Source: Desulfonatronum thiosulfatophilum (GTDB lineage: Bacteria; Desulfobacterota; Desulfovibrionia; Desulfovibrionales; Desulfonatronaceae). From it: a DNA stretch of 64,000 nt. Of this stretch, positions 44,603 to 53,921 are shown piece by piece. The position numbers and the translations under genes were made by a program. The stretch is from positions 1 to 64,000 of the forward strand of contig NZ_FMXO01000003.1 of assembly GCF_900104215.1 (NCBI RefSeq), written 5' to 3'. The notes under the pieces were generated by a model, which ran no database searches, was not told where the DNA came from, and saw only the letters and a list, made by a program, of their open reading frames with translations. Position 1 is the first letter of the stretch. Each line of letters starts with the position of its first letter.

Positions 44603-46888
44603 ATGTCCAGCAAGATTGGTGTTTATATATGCGAAGGTTGCGACATTGGCCCTCAGCTGAATGCAGGGCAATTAGCGGAATTCGTCAAGAGTGAGTACGG
44701 TGGAAGCTGTCCCGTGGTAAAGACGTCGCCGGTACTGTGCAGCCAGGAAGGAAAGGCCCTGATTCAGGCCGACGTGGATGCGGAATCCATTGACAGCGTG
44801 GCAGTCTGTGCCTGTTCTCCCCGAGTGAAGTGGGATATATTCCGGTTCGGCGACAAGGCAGTTGTCGAACGGGTCAACCTTCGTGAGCAGTGCGTCTGGT
44901 CCTATGCCAGGCCCGAGGCTGACACCACGGCGGAAGGCGAAATTCCGGAAACATTGCGGATGATGGCCCAGGACTATATCCGGATGGGCATCATCAAGCT
45001 TCAGAAGTACGTTGTGCCGCAGGCCGAAGTTCCGGAAATCACCAAGACGATTCTTGTCGTCGGCGGGGGAAATACAGGTTTGACCGCGGCACTGGGCGGC
45101 GCAAACCTCGGATACGATGTGATTCTGATGGAAAAGGAATCCCAACTGGGCGGTTTTGCATCGCAGATGTACAAGCAGGTTCCGTATTCGTATCCCTATA
45201 CGCAGTCCATTCCCACAACCATCGACCAAAAAATCAACGAAGTGACGGCCCACGAGAAGATTCGCGTCTTCACCAGTTCGACGTTGAACAAGCTCGAGGG
45301 TGCTCCCGGGCAGTACACGGCGGTCATCGCCAACGGCAAGGGCGAAGAGCGCCTGCCTGTCGGCTCAGTTGTTCTGGCCACCGGCTGGAAACCCTACGAT
45401 CCGGAAGCGCGTGTGGTTGCGGTAGAACCTCCCAAGGAAGAAGCCAAGGAAGACGTTGCTACTGAAGAAACTCCTGAAATCAAGAAAGGAGAGAACGTTC
45501 TCGCTCACCTGGGTCTGGGACGCTTCACCAATGTGATCACCAACGTGGACATGGAATTGATGGCCAAGAAGGGCGAGTTGTTGCGTCCCTCAGACGGACG
45601 TCCGGTTCAGTCCGTCGCATTTATTCAATGTGCCGGTCAGCGTTCCACCGAGGAAGGTCATCTGCCCTACTGTTCATCCGTCTGCTGCATGGTATCCCTG
45701 AAACAGGCCGGATATCTCCGTGAAAAGAACAAGGACGGCAAAGCCTTCATCCTTTACAAGGATATGATCGTTCCCGGTGTGCAGGAACTTTATTACAAGG
45801 CCGCTCAGGACGACCCAGGTATTTTTCTGACCAAGGGCGATGTGGCGGAAGTAAGGGAAGATGCCGACGGCGGCATTGTCGTCAAGACACAGAACACGCT
45901 GCTTGGCGAAGACTTTGAAATCAAAGTGGATGTTCTTGTCCTGGCAACCGGCATGGTGCCCACCACTCTGGCCGATCCGGTGATTAATTTTGACTATCGC
46001 CAGGGGCCGGCATTCCCGGATCTGTTGCTCTTCAACGGATTTGCCGATTCCAACTACATCTGTTTTCCTTATGAAACCCGGCGTACCGGTGTCTACTCGG
46101 CCGGTTGCGTGCATCAGCCCATGCTTCTGGGCGCCGCTGAGGATGATGCCGCGGGTGCCGTGCTCAAGGCCATCCAGTGCCTGGAGTCGATCAATCGCGG
46201 CATGGCCGTGCACCCCAGGTCCGGTGACATATCCTTCCCGAAGTTCAACATGGTCCGCTGCACCCAGTGCAAGCGGTGCACGGAAGAGTGTCCTTTCGGC
46301 GCCCTTGATGATGATGAAAAGGGAACGCCAAAGCCCAACCAGACACGTTGTCGTCGTTGTGGAACCTGCATGGGCGCCTGTCCAGAGCGGGTCATCTCCT
46401 TCGAGGAGTACAACGTGGACATGATCGCTACCATGATCAAGGAAAATGAGGTGCCGGACGACATCGACGAGGGCGGCCCACGGGTTATCGTCTTCGTTTG
46501 CGAGAACGACGCTTATCCAGCGTTGGACATGGCAGCTTTCCAGGGCAAGAAATGGTCACCGTACGTGCGTTTCATCCCCGTGCGCTGCCTGGGGGCTATC
46601 AACAGCATCTGGATTGCCGACTCCATGTCCAAGGGCATTGACGGTGTTCTCCTGCTGGGTTGCAAATACGGCGACGATTATCAGTGTCACTTTGCTAAAG
46701 GCAGCGAACTCTGCAACAAGCGCATGGAAAACATCGCCGAGACCCTGGGCCGGTTGCAGCTTGAGCCGGAACGGGTTCAGCAGAAGCAGGTTGCCATTGA
46801 CGAATATGACAAGATACCCCAGATGATCGACGAATTCATGAACCATATCATCGACGATATCGGCGCCAACCCCTACAAAGGCTTCTAG
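44603..46888 (+). CDS. qmoB: Quinone-interacting membrane-bound oxidoreductase subunit B
   Basis: The product has 761 residues, HdrA-like with a C-terminal MvhD-like domain. The FAD region is ILVVGGGNTGLTAALGGANL. Ferredoxin-type clusters are at RCTQCKRCTEECPFGALDDD and RCRRCGTCMGACPERVIS. The MvhD-like end includes VRCLGAINSIWIADSMSKG and LLGCKYGDDYQCHFAKGSEL. It is thought to contact AprBA directly and may support flavin-based bifurcation or confurcation, which is a published hypothesis for Qmo. It starts three bases after the qmoA stop. Confidence 0.95.
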   Translation: MSSKIGVYICEGCDIGPQLNAGQLAEFVKSEYGGSCPVVKTSPVLCSQEGKALIQADVDAESIDSVAVCACSPRVKWDIFRFGDKAVVERVNLREQCVWSYARPEADTTAEGEIPETLRMMAQDYIRMGIIKLQKYVVPQAEVPEITKTILVVGGGNTGLTAALGGANLGYDVILMEKESQLGGFASQMYKQVPYSYPYTQSIPTTIDQKINEVTAHEKIRVFTSSTLNKLEGAPGQYTAVIANGKGEERLPVGSVVLATGWKPYDPEARVVAVEPPKEEAKEDVATEETPEIKKGENVLAHLGLGRFTNVITNVDMELMAKKGELLRPSDGRPVQSVAFIQCAGQRSTEEGHLPYCSSVCCMVSLKQAGYLREKNKDGKAFILYKDMIVPGVQELYYKAAQDDPGIFLTKGDVAEVREDADGGIVVKTQNTLLGEDFEIKVDVLVLATGMVPTTLADPVINFDYRQGPAFPDLLLFNGFADSNYICFPYETRRTGVYSAGCVHQPMLLGAAEDDAAGAVLKAIQCLESINRGMAVHPRSGDISFPKFNMVRCTQCKRCTEECPFGALDDDEKGTPKPNQTRCRRCGTCMGACPERVISFEEYNVDMIATMIKENEVPDDIDEGGPRVIVFVCENDAYPALDMAAFQGKKWSPYVRFIPVRCLGAINSIWIADSMSKGIDGVLLLGCKYGDDYQCHFAKGSELCNKRMENIAETLGRLQLEPERVQQKQVAIDEYDKIPQMIDEFMNHIIDDIGANPYKGF

Positions 46889-46901
46889 GAGGAGATTGAA
46901 G

Positions 46902-48077
46902 ATGGCCCAAGTTAAACGCATTGATCCCGATCTGCGGTTTATTGAGGAGATGCAAGCTGCAGGCGGAGAATCACTGAAGAAATGTTATCAATGCGCCACG
47001 TGTTCCGTGGTCTGCCCGCTCTCGCCGGAAGACAATCCCTATCCGCGCAAAGAGATGATCTGGGCGCAGTGGGGCTTGAAAGACAAGCTGGTTGGCGACC
47101 TGGACATGTGGCTCTGCCATAACTGCGGTACCTGCTCAGACCAGTGTCCGCGCGGCGCCAAGCCCGCGGATTTGATGGCCGCCATGCGCAATATGGCCTA
47201 TCAGAACATCGCGCAGCCTACGATTATGGGTAAGTTCATGAGTTCGGCGAAATATCTGCCCGTTCTTGCAGGCATCCCAGCATTGATCTTTCTTCTGGCC
47301 TGGATATTCTTCACACCTGGCTTTTTGGGAATGCCGGTGACTGACGACGGTCAGGTTTTGTTCCGACTGGTTTTTCCGCAAACCGCGTTTATTGATCCCC
47401 TGTTCGGACTAATTGCACTTGGCGTGGTGGTTATCTTTGTTCGGGGAATTCTAGCGCAGATTAAGACATTCAATGATTCGCCACAGGCGCCTATTGGAGG
47501 CGTCCCCGCAAAAGACGTTCTCAAGTCGTCATGGTTTGTGATCAAGGACGAAATTCTTTCGCACACAAGATGGAAGGAGTGCGGCAACGACAATACTGAT
47601 CGCTACTTTGGCCATATGGGAATATTCTTCGGATTCGTGGGATTGTTCATTGTTACAGCCTATGTTGGCGTGGCCTACTGGTTGGGCGTTTTCACAGGCT
47701 GGGACCTGATGACACCCATGAGCTTGTGGAATCCCTTCAAGATTTTGGCGAACATCGCGTCCATCGCTCTGATCGTGGGTTTGATTCTGGTGACGAAGCG
47801 CCGTCTGGATCTGGATGAGGGCAAATTCAAATCATCCTACTATGACTGGTATCTTCTCGGCGTAATCTGGGTTGTGGCTCTTTCTGGCATGTTCAGCCAG
47901 CTGCTCCGTTTGGCCAATATTCCTGCTGTCGCCTATCCAATGTACTACATTCACCTGGTGAGCATTTTCATGCTCTTTGCCTACTTGCCATGGTCCAAAT
48001 TGGCACACATGGTTTATCGAACCGTTGCACTCGGATATGCTCGGCATATCGGCAGGGGCCCAAAACCTCAGATCTAA
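46902..48077 (+). CDS. qmoC: Quinone-interacting membrane-bound oxidoreductase subunit C
   Basis: The product has 391 residues from the ATG at 46902, behind TAGGAGGAGATTGAAG. The N-terminal HdrC-like part binds two 4Fe-4S clusters (CYQCATCSVVCPLSPEDNP and CHNCGTCSDQCPRGAKP). The C-terminal part is an HdrE/NarI-like membrane domain with about six helices and histidines likely to bind heme b (FGHMGIFFGFVGLFIVTAYV, YYIHLVSIFMLFAYLPWSKL). It connects the soluble QmoAB to the quinone pool. A bidirectional terminator follows at once. Confidence 0.95.
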   Translation: MAQVKRIDPDLRFIEEMQAAGGESLKKCYQCATCSVVCPLSPEDNPYPRKEMIWAQWGLKDKLVGDLDMWLCHNCGTCSDQCPRGAKPADLMAAMRNMAYQNIAQPTIMGKFMSSAKYLPVLAGIPALIFLLAWIFFTPGFLGMPVTDDGQVLFRLVFPQTAFIDPLFGLIALGVVVIFVRGILAQIKTFNDSPQAPIGGVPAKDVLKSSWFVIKDEILSHTRWKECGNDNTDRYFGHMGIFFGFVGLFIVTAYVGVAYWLGVFTGWDLMTPMSLWNPFKILANIASIALIVGLILVTKRRLDLDEGKFKSSYYDWYLLGVIWVVALSGMFSQLLRLANIPAVAYPMYYIHLVSIFMLFAYLPWSKLAHMVYRTVALGYARHIGRGPKPQI

Positions 48078-48093
48078 CTTGATTATAAACCGT

Positions 48094-48129
48094 AAAAAAA
48101 CCAGGGCCTTGTGGCCCTGGTTTTTTTTT
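48094..48129. terminator. Bidirectional terminator after qmoC
   Basis: CCAGGGCC, loop TTGT, GGCCCTGG is flanked by seven A bases on the left and nine T bases on the right, so it works on both strands. It ends the sulfate-reduction block. Confidence 0.93.
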
Positions 48130-48206
48130 GTTTGCACTGACTCTTGTCAGTTCGTCGCTGAGAGGTTATTATTTACGATTCAGCAAACGATATAAGGAGC
48201 CTTACA

Positions 48207-48422
48207 ATGAAGAAAGAAATCCATCCCGAAATCAGCAAGAAAAAGATCCACTGCGCCTGTGGTTTTGAAGTTGAGGCTTTGAGCACGCAACGCAATGATA
48301 TACAGGTTGAAATTTGTTCCAATTGTCACCCTTTTTATACCGGCAAACAGCGGTTTGTCGATACTGCCGGACGCATTGATCGATTCAAGAAGAAGTATGC
48401 CGCCATGGCGGAAAAAAGCTAG
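48207..48422 (+). CDS. rpmE: 50S ribosomal protein L31
   Basis: The product has 71 residues. [20 protein letters not shown], then [20 protein letters not shown], shows the zinc ligands (C-x-C and C-x-x-C) of the zinc-containing L31 type. It forms an operon start with prfA and prmC, a typical arrangement. The ATG follows TATAAGGAGCCTTACA. Confidence 0.97.
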   Translation: MKKEIHPEISKKKIHCACGFEVEALSTQRNDIQVEICSNCHPFYTGKQRFVDTAGRIDRFKKKYAAMAEKS

Positions 48423-48511
48423 ACAGCATTGATTTTCAATCGATAGCAAATGCCTTCTACGCTATCTTTGTCGTGTTCACGATGATGCCCGTGTCATAGG
48501 GATGTTTTATT

Positions 48512-49591
48512 ATGTTTGCAAAACTTGAAAGCCTTCAGGACAAGTATCAGGAACTGGAGCGGGAGTTGAGTTCCGCGGAGGTTTTCAGTGATCAGTCCCG
48601 GTATCGTCAGCTGACAAAGCGCCATTCGGAATTGGGCGAAATTGTTACTGTCTATCGTGAATATTCCCGCACCATGGCTGATTTGGAATCGAACAAGGAG
48701 CTCCTTGGCGACTCGGATCCTGAGATTCGGGAAATGGCTCGTGCCGAGTTGGAACTCCTTGATGCAAAAATTGAAGATCTGCAGCGACAGCTGCAGATCC
48801 TTTTGCTTCCGAAAGATCCCCTTGATGACCGAAATGTCATTCTCGAAATCCGAGCCGGAACCGGTGGTGATGAGGCTGCCCTCTTTGCCGCGGATCTCTT
48901 TCGGATGTACATGCGTTATGCCGAGCGCACCGGTTTGCGGACCGAACTTATTCAGGCCAGCGAAAGCGGCACTGGCGGGGTCAAGGAAGGGATCGCATCC
49001 ATTTCAGGGAACAAGGCGTATAGTCTCCTGAAACATGAATCCGGAGTACACCGCGTGCAACGCGTTCCGGCAACGGAATCCCAGGGCAGAATCCACACTT
49101 CCGCCGTGACAGTGGCCATCCTGCCGGAGGCCGAAGAGGTTGATGTTCATATTGACCCCAATGACGTTCGTACGGATGTCTATCGCTCATCCGGACCTGG
49201 CGGGCAAAGCGTCAACACAACTGATTCCGCCGTCCGCGTAACCCACATCCCCACAGGTCTCGTGGTGATTTGCCAGGATGAGAAATCCCAGCATAAGAAC
49301 CGGGCCAAGGCAATGACCGTGCTCCGGTCTCGGCTGCTCAAGGCCAAGCAGGAAGAGCAGAAGCAATCATACGACCAGAACCGGAAGAGCCAAGTAGGTA
49401 GCGGGGACCGTTCCGAACGTATCCGGACGTATAATTATCCTCAGGGCAGGATCACCGACCATCGCATCAACCTGACGCTCTATCGGTTGGAAGCCGTTCT
49501 TGAAGGAGAAATGGACGAACTGGTGAACGCCTTGGTCCAGCACTATCAAACCGAAGCCTTGAAAGCGGAAACCGAAGAAGTTGGATCTTGA
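48512..49591 (+). CDS. prfA: Peptide chain release factor 1
   Basis: The product has 359 residues. [18 protein letters not shown] holds the GGQ that triggers peptidyl-tRNA hydrolysis. The codon-recognition tripeptide region lies in [20 protein letters not shown], typical of RF1 (UAA and UAG). The ATG follows TAGGGATGTTTTATT with a modest ribosome site. It lies directly upstream of prmC, which methylates its GGQ glutamine. Confidence 0.97.
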   Translation: MFAKLESLQDKYQELERELSSAEVFSDQSRYRQLTKRHSELGEIVTVYREYSRTMADLESNKELLGDSDPEIREMARAELELLDAKIEDLQRQLQILLLPKDPLDDRNVILEIRAGTGGDEAALFAADLFRMYMRYAERTGLRTELIQASESGTGGVKEGIASISGNKAYSLLKHESGVHRVQRVPATESQGRIHTSAVTVAILPEAEEVDVHIDPNDVRTDVYRSSGPGGQSVNTTDSAVRVTHIPTGLVVICQDEKSQHKNRAKAMTVLRSRLLKAKQEEQKQSYDQNRKSQVGSGDRSERIRTYNYPQGRITDHRINLTLYRLEAVLEGEMDELVNALVQHYQTEALKAETEEVGS

Positions 49592-49593
49592 GC

Positions 49594-50460
49594 ATGTCCA
49601 TGACGCAGCTGACCCTGCGTGACATTTTAATAAAAAGCACTGGCTATTTAAGCCAAAAGCGGGTCGATTCTCCTCGATTAAGTGCTGAGCTTGTGATTGC
49701 TCACGCTTTAGGGGTAGATCGACTCGCTCTGTTTCTGGACCCGGACAAGCCCCTCGGCGAAAATGAATTGGCCAGAATCCGACCGTTTCTGATCAGACGC
49801 GGGACCGGTGAGCCAATGGCCTATATCCTCGGGCATAAAGAATTTTACGGGCTGGACTTCCTCGTCTCGAAAGATGTTCTCATTCCCAGACCTGACACGG
49901 AACTGGGAGTTGACTTGGTCTTGAAAAGTTTCCCCAAAGAGAGGAAACTTTTATTTGCAGATGTCGGTTCCGGTAGCGGCGCTCTGGCCGTGACCCTGCT
50001 CACAAAATTTCCCAATGGCCAGGCAATAGCTACAGACATTAGTTTAAGGACTTTGGGAATAAGCAAGCTTAATGCCCAGCGGCACGGCGTATCCGAGCGA
50101 ATCCTGACAGTCCAAGGCGACTTGCTGAAACATCTGGGATCACTTTGTCTGGATTTTATCATCGCCAACCTGCCCTACATTAGTGAAGATGAAGCCCGAA
50201 CGCTCAGTCCTGAAGTTATCTGTTACGAACCCCGCCAGGCACTAATCGGTGGACCGAAAGGGGATGAGCTTTTTGCGCCGCTCCTGAGCGATGCCATGCG
50301 TGTTTTGAAGAGAGGGGGATGTATTCTGCTGGAAACAGGTTCAACACAAGCCGCGGCTGTTCATGATCACATTCAAAGGATTTCAGCAAATTGGAAACGC
50401 GTCCGAGTTCATAAAGATCTTTCCGGATTGGACAGGTTTGTGTCTGCATGGTGGGAATAG
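49594..50460 (+). CDS. prmC: Release factor glutamine methyltransferase
   Basis: The product has 288 residues from the ATG at 49594; a TTG two codons before overlaps the prfA stop. The SAM site is LFADVGSGSGALAVTLL, and the catalytic motif reads ANLPYIS (about 191), where many homologues have NPPY; the NLPY variant is also found in PrmC. The N-terminal helical domain (SPRLSAELVIAHALG) binds the release factor. It methylates the glutamine of the GGQ motif in RF1 and RF2. Confidence 0.94.
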   Translation: MSMTQLTLRDILIKSTGYLSQKRVDSPRLSAELVIAHALGVDRLALFLDPDKPLGENELARIRPFLIRRGTGEPMAYILGHKEFYGLDFLVSKDVLIPRPDTELGVDLVLKSFPKERKLLFADVGSGSGALAVTLLTKFPNGQAIATDISLRTLGISKLNAQRHGVSERILTVQGDLLKHLGSLCLDFIIANLPYISEDEARTLSPEVICYEPRQALIGGPKGDELFAPLLSDAMRVLKRGGCILLETGSTQAAAVHDHIQRISANWKRVRVHKDLSGLDRFVSAWWE

Positions 50461-50848
50461 TTTTTTATACGCTATATATGTGAGTGAGTTGAGGCTGGCT
50501 TCCTAACCTTCCCAACATTAAGGCTGTATGATCCAACCATAGCGTGATGCAGAGAATAATTCGCTCGCGTCTGTTTGCGGCAATAATCTGATAAACAAGC
50601 CTTGACGCTCTCTGACATGGGAGTCACCTAAGCCAAGAGCCATCTCAGCAAATCCAGCCTTTCAACCAGAACCCATTCACAAATACTGTACACATAAACA
50701 CAAGAACCATTGTTGTAAATGACACAAGATGGTTGTAAAAGCAACAATTTTCAGATTGTTGTGATTTTAATGTCATAATATTTCAATGGATTGCGTGGCG
50801 TCTGCTTATGGGCATGTTCATTGCATGGCGGGTTTGAAAGGAGTCCCT
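50461..50848. other. Intergenic region between prmC and lpxC
   Basis: No gene is visible. The 3' half has repeated TTGTTGT/ACAACA patches (ACCATTGTTGTAAATG, ATGGTTGTAAAAGCAACAAT, GATTGTTGTGA, about 50706-50765) that could form small alternative stems or bind a regulator. lpxC probably has its own promoter here. Confidence 0.4.
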
Positions 50849-51781
50849 ATGACTTGCCAGAAAACAATTAAACGTTCCATTCAGTGTTCGGGAATCGGCT
50901 TGCACAAAGGTCGAAAAGTCCGGCTGGTGCTACGTCCCGCAGCTGAAGATACAGGGATAGTGTTCGCCTTGCATGGGGTCGACGGAGTGCGCTTTCACAG
51001 TCCTTCCGCGGATGCCGTCGTTGAGACGACCATGGCTACCACGCTCGGATTTGACGGGCAGCGGCTTGCCACAGTCGAACATCTCCTGGCAGCGGTAAGG
51101 GGCCTGGAAATCGATAATTTGTATGTCGAAGTGGAAGGGGACGAAGTACCGATCATGGACGGCAGTTCGGCCTCCTTTATTTTTTTGCTGCGCGCAGCGG
51201 GCTTTCGCCGCCAGAACAAGCCCCGACGCGTACTAACTTTGAAAAAGCCGATTCATTTTCAGCAGGATGGTAAATGGATCAAAGCGAGCCCGTCTGACCG
51301 GTTGACTATCGACTACACCATCGATTTCAATCATCCCCTGGTTGGGACACAGAAATTTTTCGTGGACTGCAATCCAGAGAATTTCACCCGAGATATTGCC
51401 AAAGCACGCACATTCGGATTTATGAGGGAAGTAGAATACTTGCGCCGTAACGGTTTGGCTCTTGGCGGTTCGCTGGATAATGCCGTTGTCTTGGATGAAT
51501 ACGGCGTAATCAATCCCGACGGACTACGTTTTCCGGATGAATTTGTGCGTCATAAAATCTTGGATTTTATCGGCGACCTCTTTGTTCTCGGAATGCCCAT
51601 GAATGGAGACTTCAAGGTGTTTTGCTCGGGTCATGCATTAAACAATGCATTTGTACGTTACCTGGTGGATAATCGGGGCGAGTACCTGGAACTGGACGAA
51701 TCCGGTGAGCAGGTCATTGCCGAGGAAGCTTTTTTTCCTTCGCCGGCCCAGGCTCCAGCAACTTCACAGATCTGGAATTGA
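50849..51781 (+). CDS. lpxC: UDP-3-O-acyl-N-acetylglucosamine deacetylase
   Basis: The product has 310 residues from the ATG at 50849, behind GAAAGGAGTCCCT; the earlier in-frame ATGs lack a ribosome site. IKRSIQCSGIGLHKGRKVRL is the family N-terminus. LATVEHLLAAVRGLEIDNLY provides a zinc histidine, and VRHKILDFIGDLFVLG with the later KVFCSGHALNNAFV provides the remaining ligands and catalytic residues. It performs the first committed step of lipid A synthesis. Confidence 0.96.
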   Translation: MTCQKTIKRSIQCSGIGLHKGRKVRLVLRPAAEDTGIVFALHGVDGVRFHSPSADAVVETTMATTLGFDGQRLATVEHLLAAVRGLEIDNLYVEVEGDEVPIMDGSSASFIFLLRAAGFRRQNKPRRVLTLKKPIHFQQDGKWIKASPSDRLTIDYTIDFNHPLVGTQKFFVDCNPENFTRDIAKARTFGFMREVEYLRRNGLALGGSLDNAVVLDEYGVINPDGLRFPDEFVRHKILDFIGDLFVLGMPMNGDFKVFCSGHALNNAFVRYLVDNRGEYLELDESGEQVIAEEAFFPSPAQAPATSQIWN

Positions 51782-51833
51782 AGCTCGTTGCCGACAGGGC
51801 AATGACCAAAATTTTTTGGTAACTATTCATCAA

Positions 51834-52009
51834 CTGTCCGGCTTGTCTCGTTATTCGGCATCGCAACTCCTTCGTCGGCTTCGTAGCTTCGAACCATTGC
51901 GTTAATAAACAGCATTTAGCGCTTCAAGCGTCCGCCAATGGTTCGATGAACGAATCCTGACTCAGTCAGGCAGGCAGGCGATGCCGAAAAATCGAGACAA
52001 GCCGGACAG
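51834..52009. repeat. Structured repeat family, copy 3
   Basis: The terminal stem CTGTCCGGCTTGTCTCG (51834-51850) pairs perfectly with CGAGACAAGCCGGACAG (51993-52009). After an internal loop TCGGCATCGC pairs with GCGATGCCGA. The inner stem TCGAACCATTG (51889-51899) pairs with CAATGGTTCGA (51936-51946). AACTCCTTCGTCGGCTTCGT and GAACGAATCCTGACTCAGTC are the conserved parts. It lies about 50 bases after the lpxC stop. Confidence 0.85.
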
Positions 52010-52112
52010 CTTCATACCATGCAGTAAAAATGTGCTGAGTTACATTTTTTGTATCTCCTCATACTCAGCACATCCTGCTCTCGATGCATGACAGGTGACT
52101 GACTTTTAATTG

Positions 52113-52162
52113 TTACGGCTTCGTATCTTTGATGGAGCCAGGATTTGTTCTTCAATCCATCC
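52113..52162. repeat. Possible degenerate fourth copy of the structured repeat
   Basis: On the reverse strand GATTGAAGAACAAATCCTGG and then ACGAAGCCG recall the conserved GATGAACGAATCCTGGCTCA and GGCTTCGTA parts of copies 1-3, but the terminal stems are not recognisable. It lies close to copy 3, near the 3' end of the amrB gene. Confidence 0.4.
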
Positions 52163-52201
52163 CGCCCAGTCGCACAAGACGAATGCTTTCGAAGTCGCCA
52201 A

Positions 52202-53005
52202 TCAGGTGATCACGACTCCCGCATATCCCACGACCTGAGAAAATTCCCCACTTACATCCCCAGAGGTCCCATAGGCGATGATTTTTGCCTGTGATCCGCC
52301 CATGCTGTTAACAATGGTCAAGCCGATAGTCATCGGCAGCACGCCGCACATGCTGATATTCCCAGAACGAACGGTTAAATAAAATTTTACCGGATCCAGT
52401 TCCAGAATTGCGCTCAAGGCAAGATCATCCTGGTATTTCGCCTGTTCCGCGGAAATGAAGTGGCTCATGTCCGAACTGACCACAATCAGTACCGGGGTAG
52501 TCCATTTGCTGAGCACGCCGGCCAAGTCCTGACCAATTGACAGCAGATTGTCCAGTTTTGTTTCGGAAACGGCCATGGGGACAATACGCAAATCGGGATT
52601 CAAGACATAAAGGAAGGGCAATATCACTTCTAGGGAATGCTCCTGATTATGGGCTTGATGGTCGGCTGTTGCCGGAGTGCTGTCAATAATGGATTGTGCC
52701 AGTCGAGTATCCACATTTAGGTACGCGCCGGGAAGTATCCAGCGCCCGGAAGGCCATACGGCGAAAGAAGCTCCCAATCCCGTATGATTCGGCCCCAGAA
52801 GCAATATTGTTTCGGGTACGGATACGGCAGACAATGTCTTGCCGGCTATTGCCCCGGAATAGGCGTAGCCGGCATGCGGAACCATGGCCAGTAGCGCCTG
52901 CTCTGCCTGGATATTCCTGGGCTCAAGATAGTTTCGGACTTCGGTTTCCCATGCCGGTCTTGTGCCGGGGTAAAATTTACCTCCAACGATATATGATCGA
53001 TCCAT
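52202..53005 (-). CDS. amrB: MEMO1-like protein, AmmeMemoRadiSam system protein B
   Basis: The product has 267 residues from the ATG at 53005, behind AAAGGATTGTTT. VPHAGYAYSGAIAGKTL, LLLGPNHTGLGASFAVW and LIVVSSDMSHFISAEQAKYQ match the MEMO1/AmrB dioxygenase-like fold, whose conserved histidines bind a metal. GNISMCGVLPMTIGL closes the site. In many genomes it is next to an AMMECR1 protein and a radical SAM protein (AmrS); neither is in this window. The true reaction is not settled. Confidence 0.92.
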   Translation of the reverse strand: MDRSYIVGGKFYPGTRPAWETEVRNYLEPRNIQAEQALLAMVPHAGYAYSGAIAGKTLSAVSVPETILLLGPNHTGLGASFAVWPSGRWILPGAYLNVDTRLAQSIIDSTPATADHQAHNQEHSLEVILPFLYVLNPDLRIVPMAVSETKLDNLLSIGQDLAGVLSKWTTPVLIVVSSDMSHFISAEQAKYQDDLALSAILELDPVKFYLTVRSGNISMCGVLPMTIGLTIVNSMGGSQAKIIAYGTSGDVSGEFSQVVGYAGVVIT

Positions 53006-53477
53006 AAACAATCCTTTGTTTGAAATCCTTTAAAAATCTGACTTTCTGGAACTGCTTGGTTGAGCAGGATCAGTTTCAATAAATTCTCTCGAAATTTCCA
53101 TACGAAGTCAAAAATTTCACGAAAGGTTAGCGTTGACCCTATGCTGAAGCAGTTTAGTGCTTGCCTTATGAAAAGGCATCAGATGCTAGTGAGCAGGGGA
53201 TTCTTTCTTGGAAGAATTGTAAAGCTGCTCGCAGTAACCACGTTTCGCGAGTAGAGGGAGACTTGAAAGCCGTGTCGCAATGCTCAAACGCAACAGACAT
53301 GCCGGATCACGGCGGAATCCTTCGGATTGCAAACATGATTTTTTTTGAACACAAAAAAATATTTTTAAAAAAAAGAGTATTTACGGTTTAATTTGTGAAT
53401 AATATATATTTTGAGACAATGGTTGATATATTTATTGTAAAATAAAAAATTTAGCTTTTTTTGAAGAAATTCCGGGT
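53006..53477. other. AT-rich intergenic region upstream of groESL
   Basis: No gene is supported. From 53340 to 53460 the DNA is almost pure A/T (TTTTTTTTGAACACAAAAAA and similar), which may act as an UP element or a bendable segment before the groES promoter. Confidence 0.4.
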
Positions 53478-53506
53478 TTGCAATTTAACGGCATCCCGGG
53501 GATAAG
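53478..53506 (+). promoter_or_regulatory. Probable groESL promoter
   Basis: TTGCAA (53478-53483), 17-base spacer, GATAAG (53501-53506). The CIRCE operator begins seven bases downstream, the usual geometry for HrcA repression. Confidence 0.6.
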
Positions 53507-53512
53507 CACCCT

Positions 53513-53541
53513 GCTAGCACTCATCGCTTGTGAGTGCTAGC
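53513..53541. promoter_or_regulatory. CIRCE operator (HrcA binding site)
   Basis: GCTAGCACTC, nine-base spacer ATCGCTTGT, GAGTGCTAGC. It matches TTAGCACTC-N9-GAGTGCTAA in all but the outermost base of each arm. HrcA would bind here and release under heat shock. Confidence 0.95.
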
Positions 53542-53572
53542 AAAACTAAAAATAAACTTTTGGAGGAAAGAA

Positions 53573-53863
53573 ATGAAATTGAAACCATTGAATGATCGTG
53601 TGTTGGTAAAACGGCTTGAGGGTGAGGAAGTTACCAAAGGCGGCATCATCATCCCTGATTCCGCAAAGGAAAAGCCCATGAAGGGTGAAGTCATCGCCGT
53701 TGGTCCGGGAAAAGTCGGCGACGACGGGACGCGCACCAAGGTGGCGGTGGAAGCAGGCGACAAGGTGCTCTTCAACAAGTACGCCGGAACTGAAATGAAG
53801 GTGGACGGCGAAGAGTTCCTGGTCATGCGCGAGGACGACATTCTCGCGATTATCGAAGAGTAA
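53573..53863 (+). CDS. groES: Co-chaperonin GroES
   Basis: The product has 96 residues from the ATG at 53573, behind [34 protein letters not shown] is the standard start, [19 protein letters not shown] is the mobile loop that grips GroEL, and [16 protein letters not shown] is the end. It caps the GroEL chamber. Transcribed with groEL from the CIRCE-controlled promoter. Confidence 0.98.
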   Translation: MKLKPLNDRVLVKRLEGEEVTKGGIIIPDSAKEKPMKGEVIAVGPGKVGDDGTRTKVAVEAGDKVLFNKYAGTEMKVDGEEFLVMREDDILAIIEE

Positions 53864-53921
53864 TACCCGCTGATTATCCTGACAGCCACGTTAACGATCA
53901 ACTATCGCAAGGAGAAAAATT

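Noticed and set aside
31410-52009. The TCCTGGCTCAG string in the structured repeats as a 16S rRNA fragment
   Set aside because: Only 11 bases match the 16S 5' region and the flanks do not continue. The repeat has its own conserved fold.
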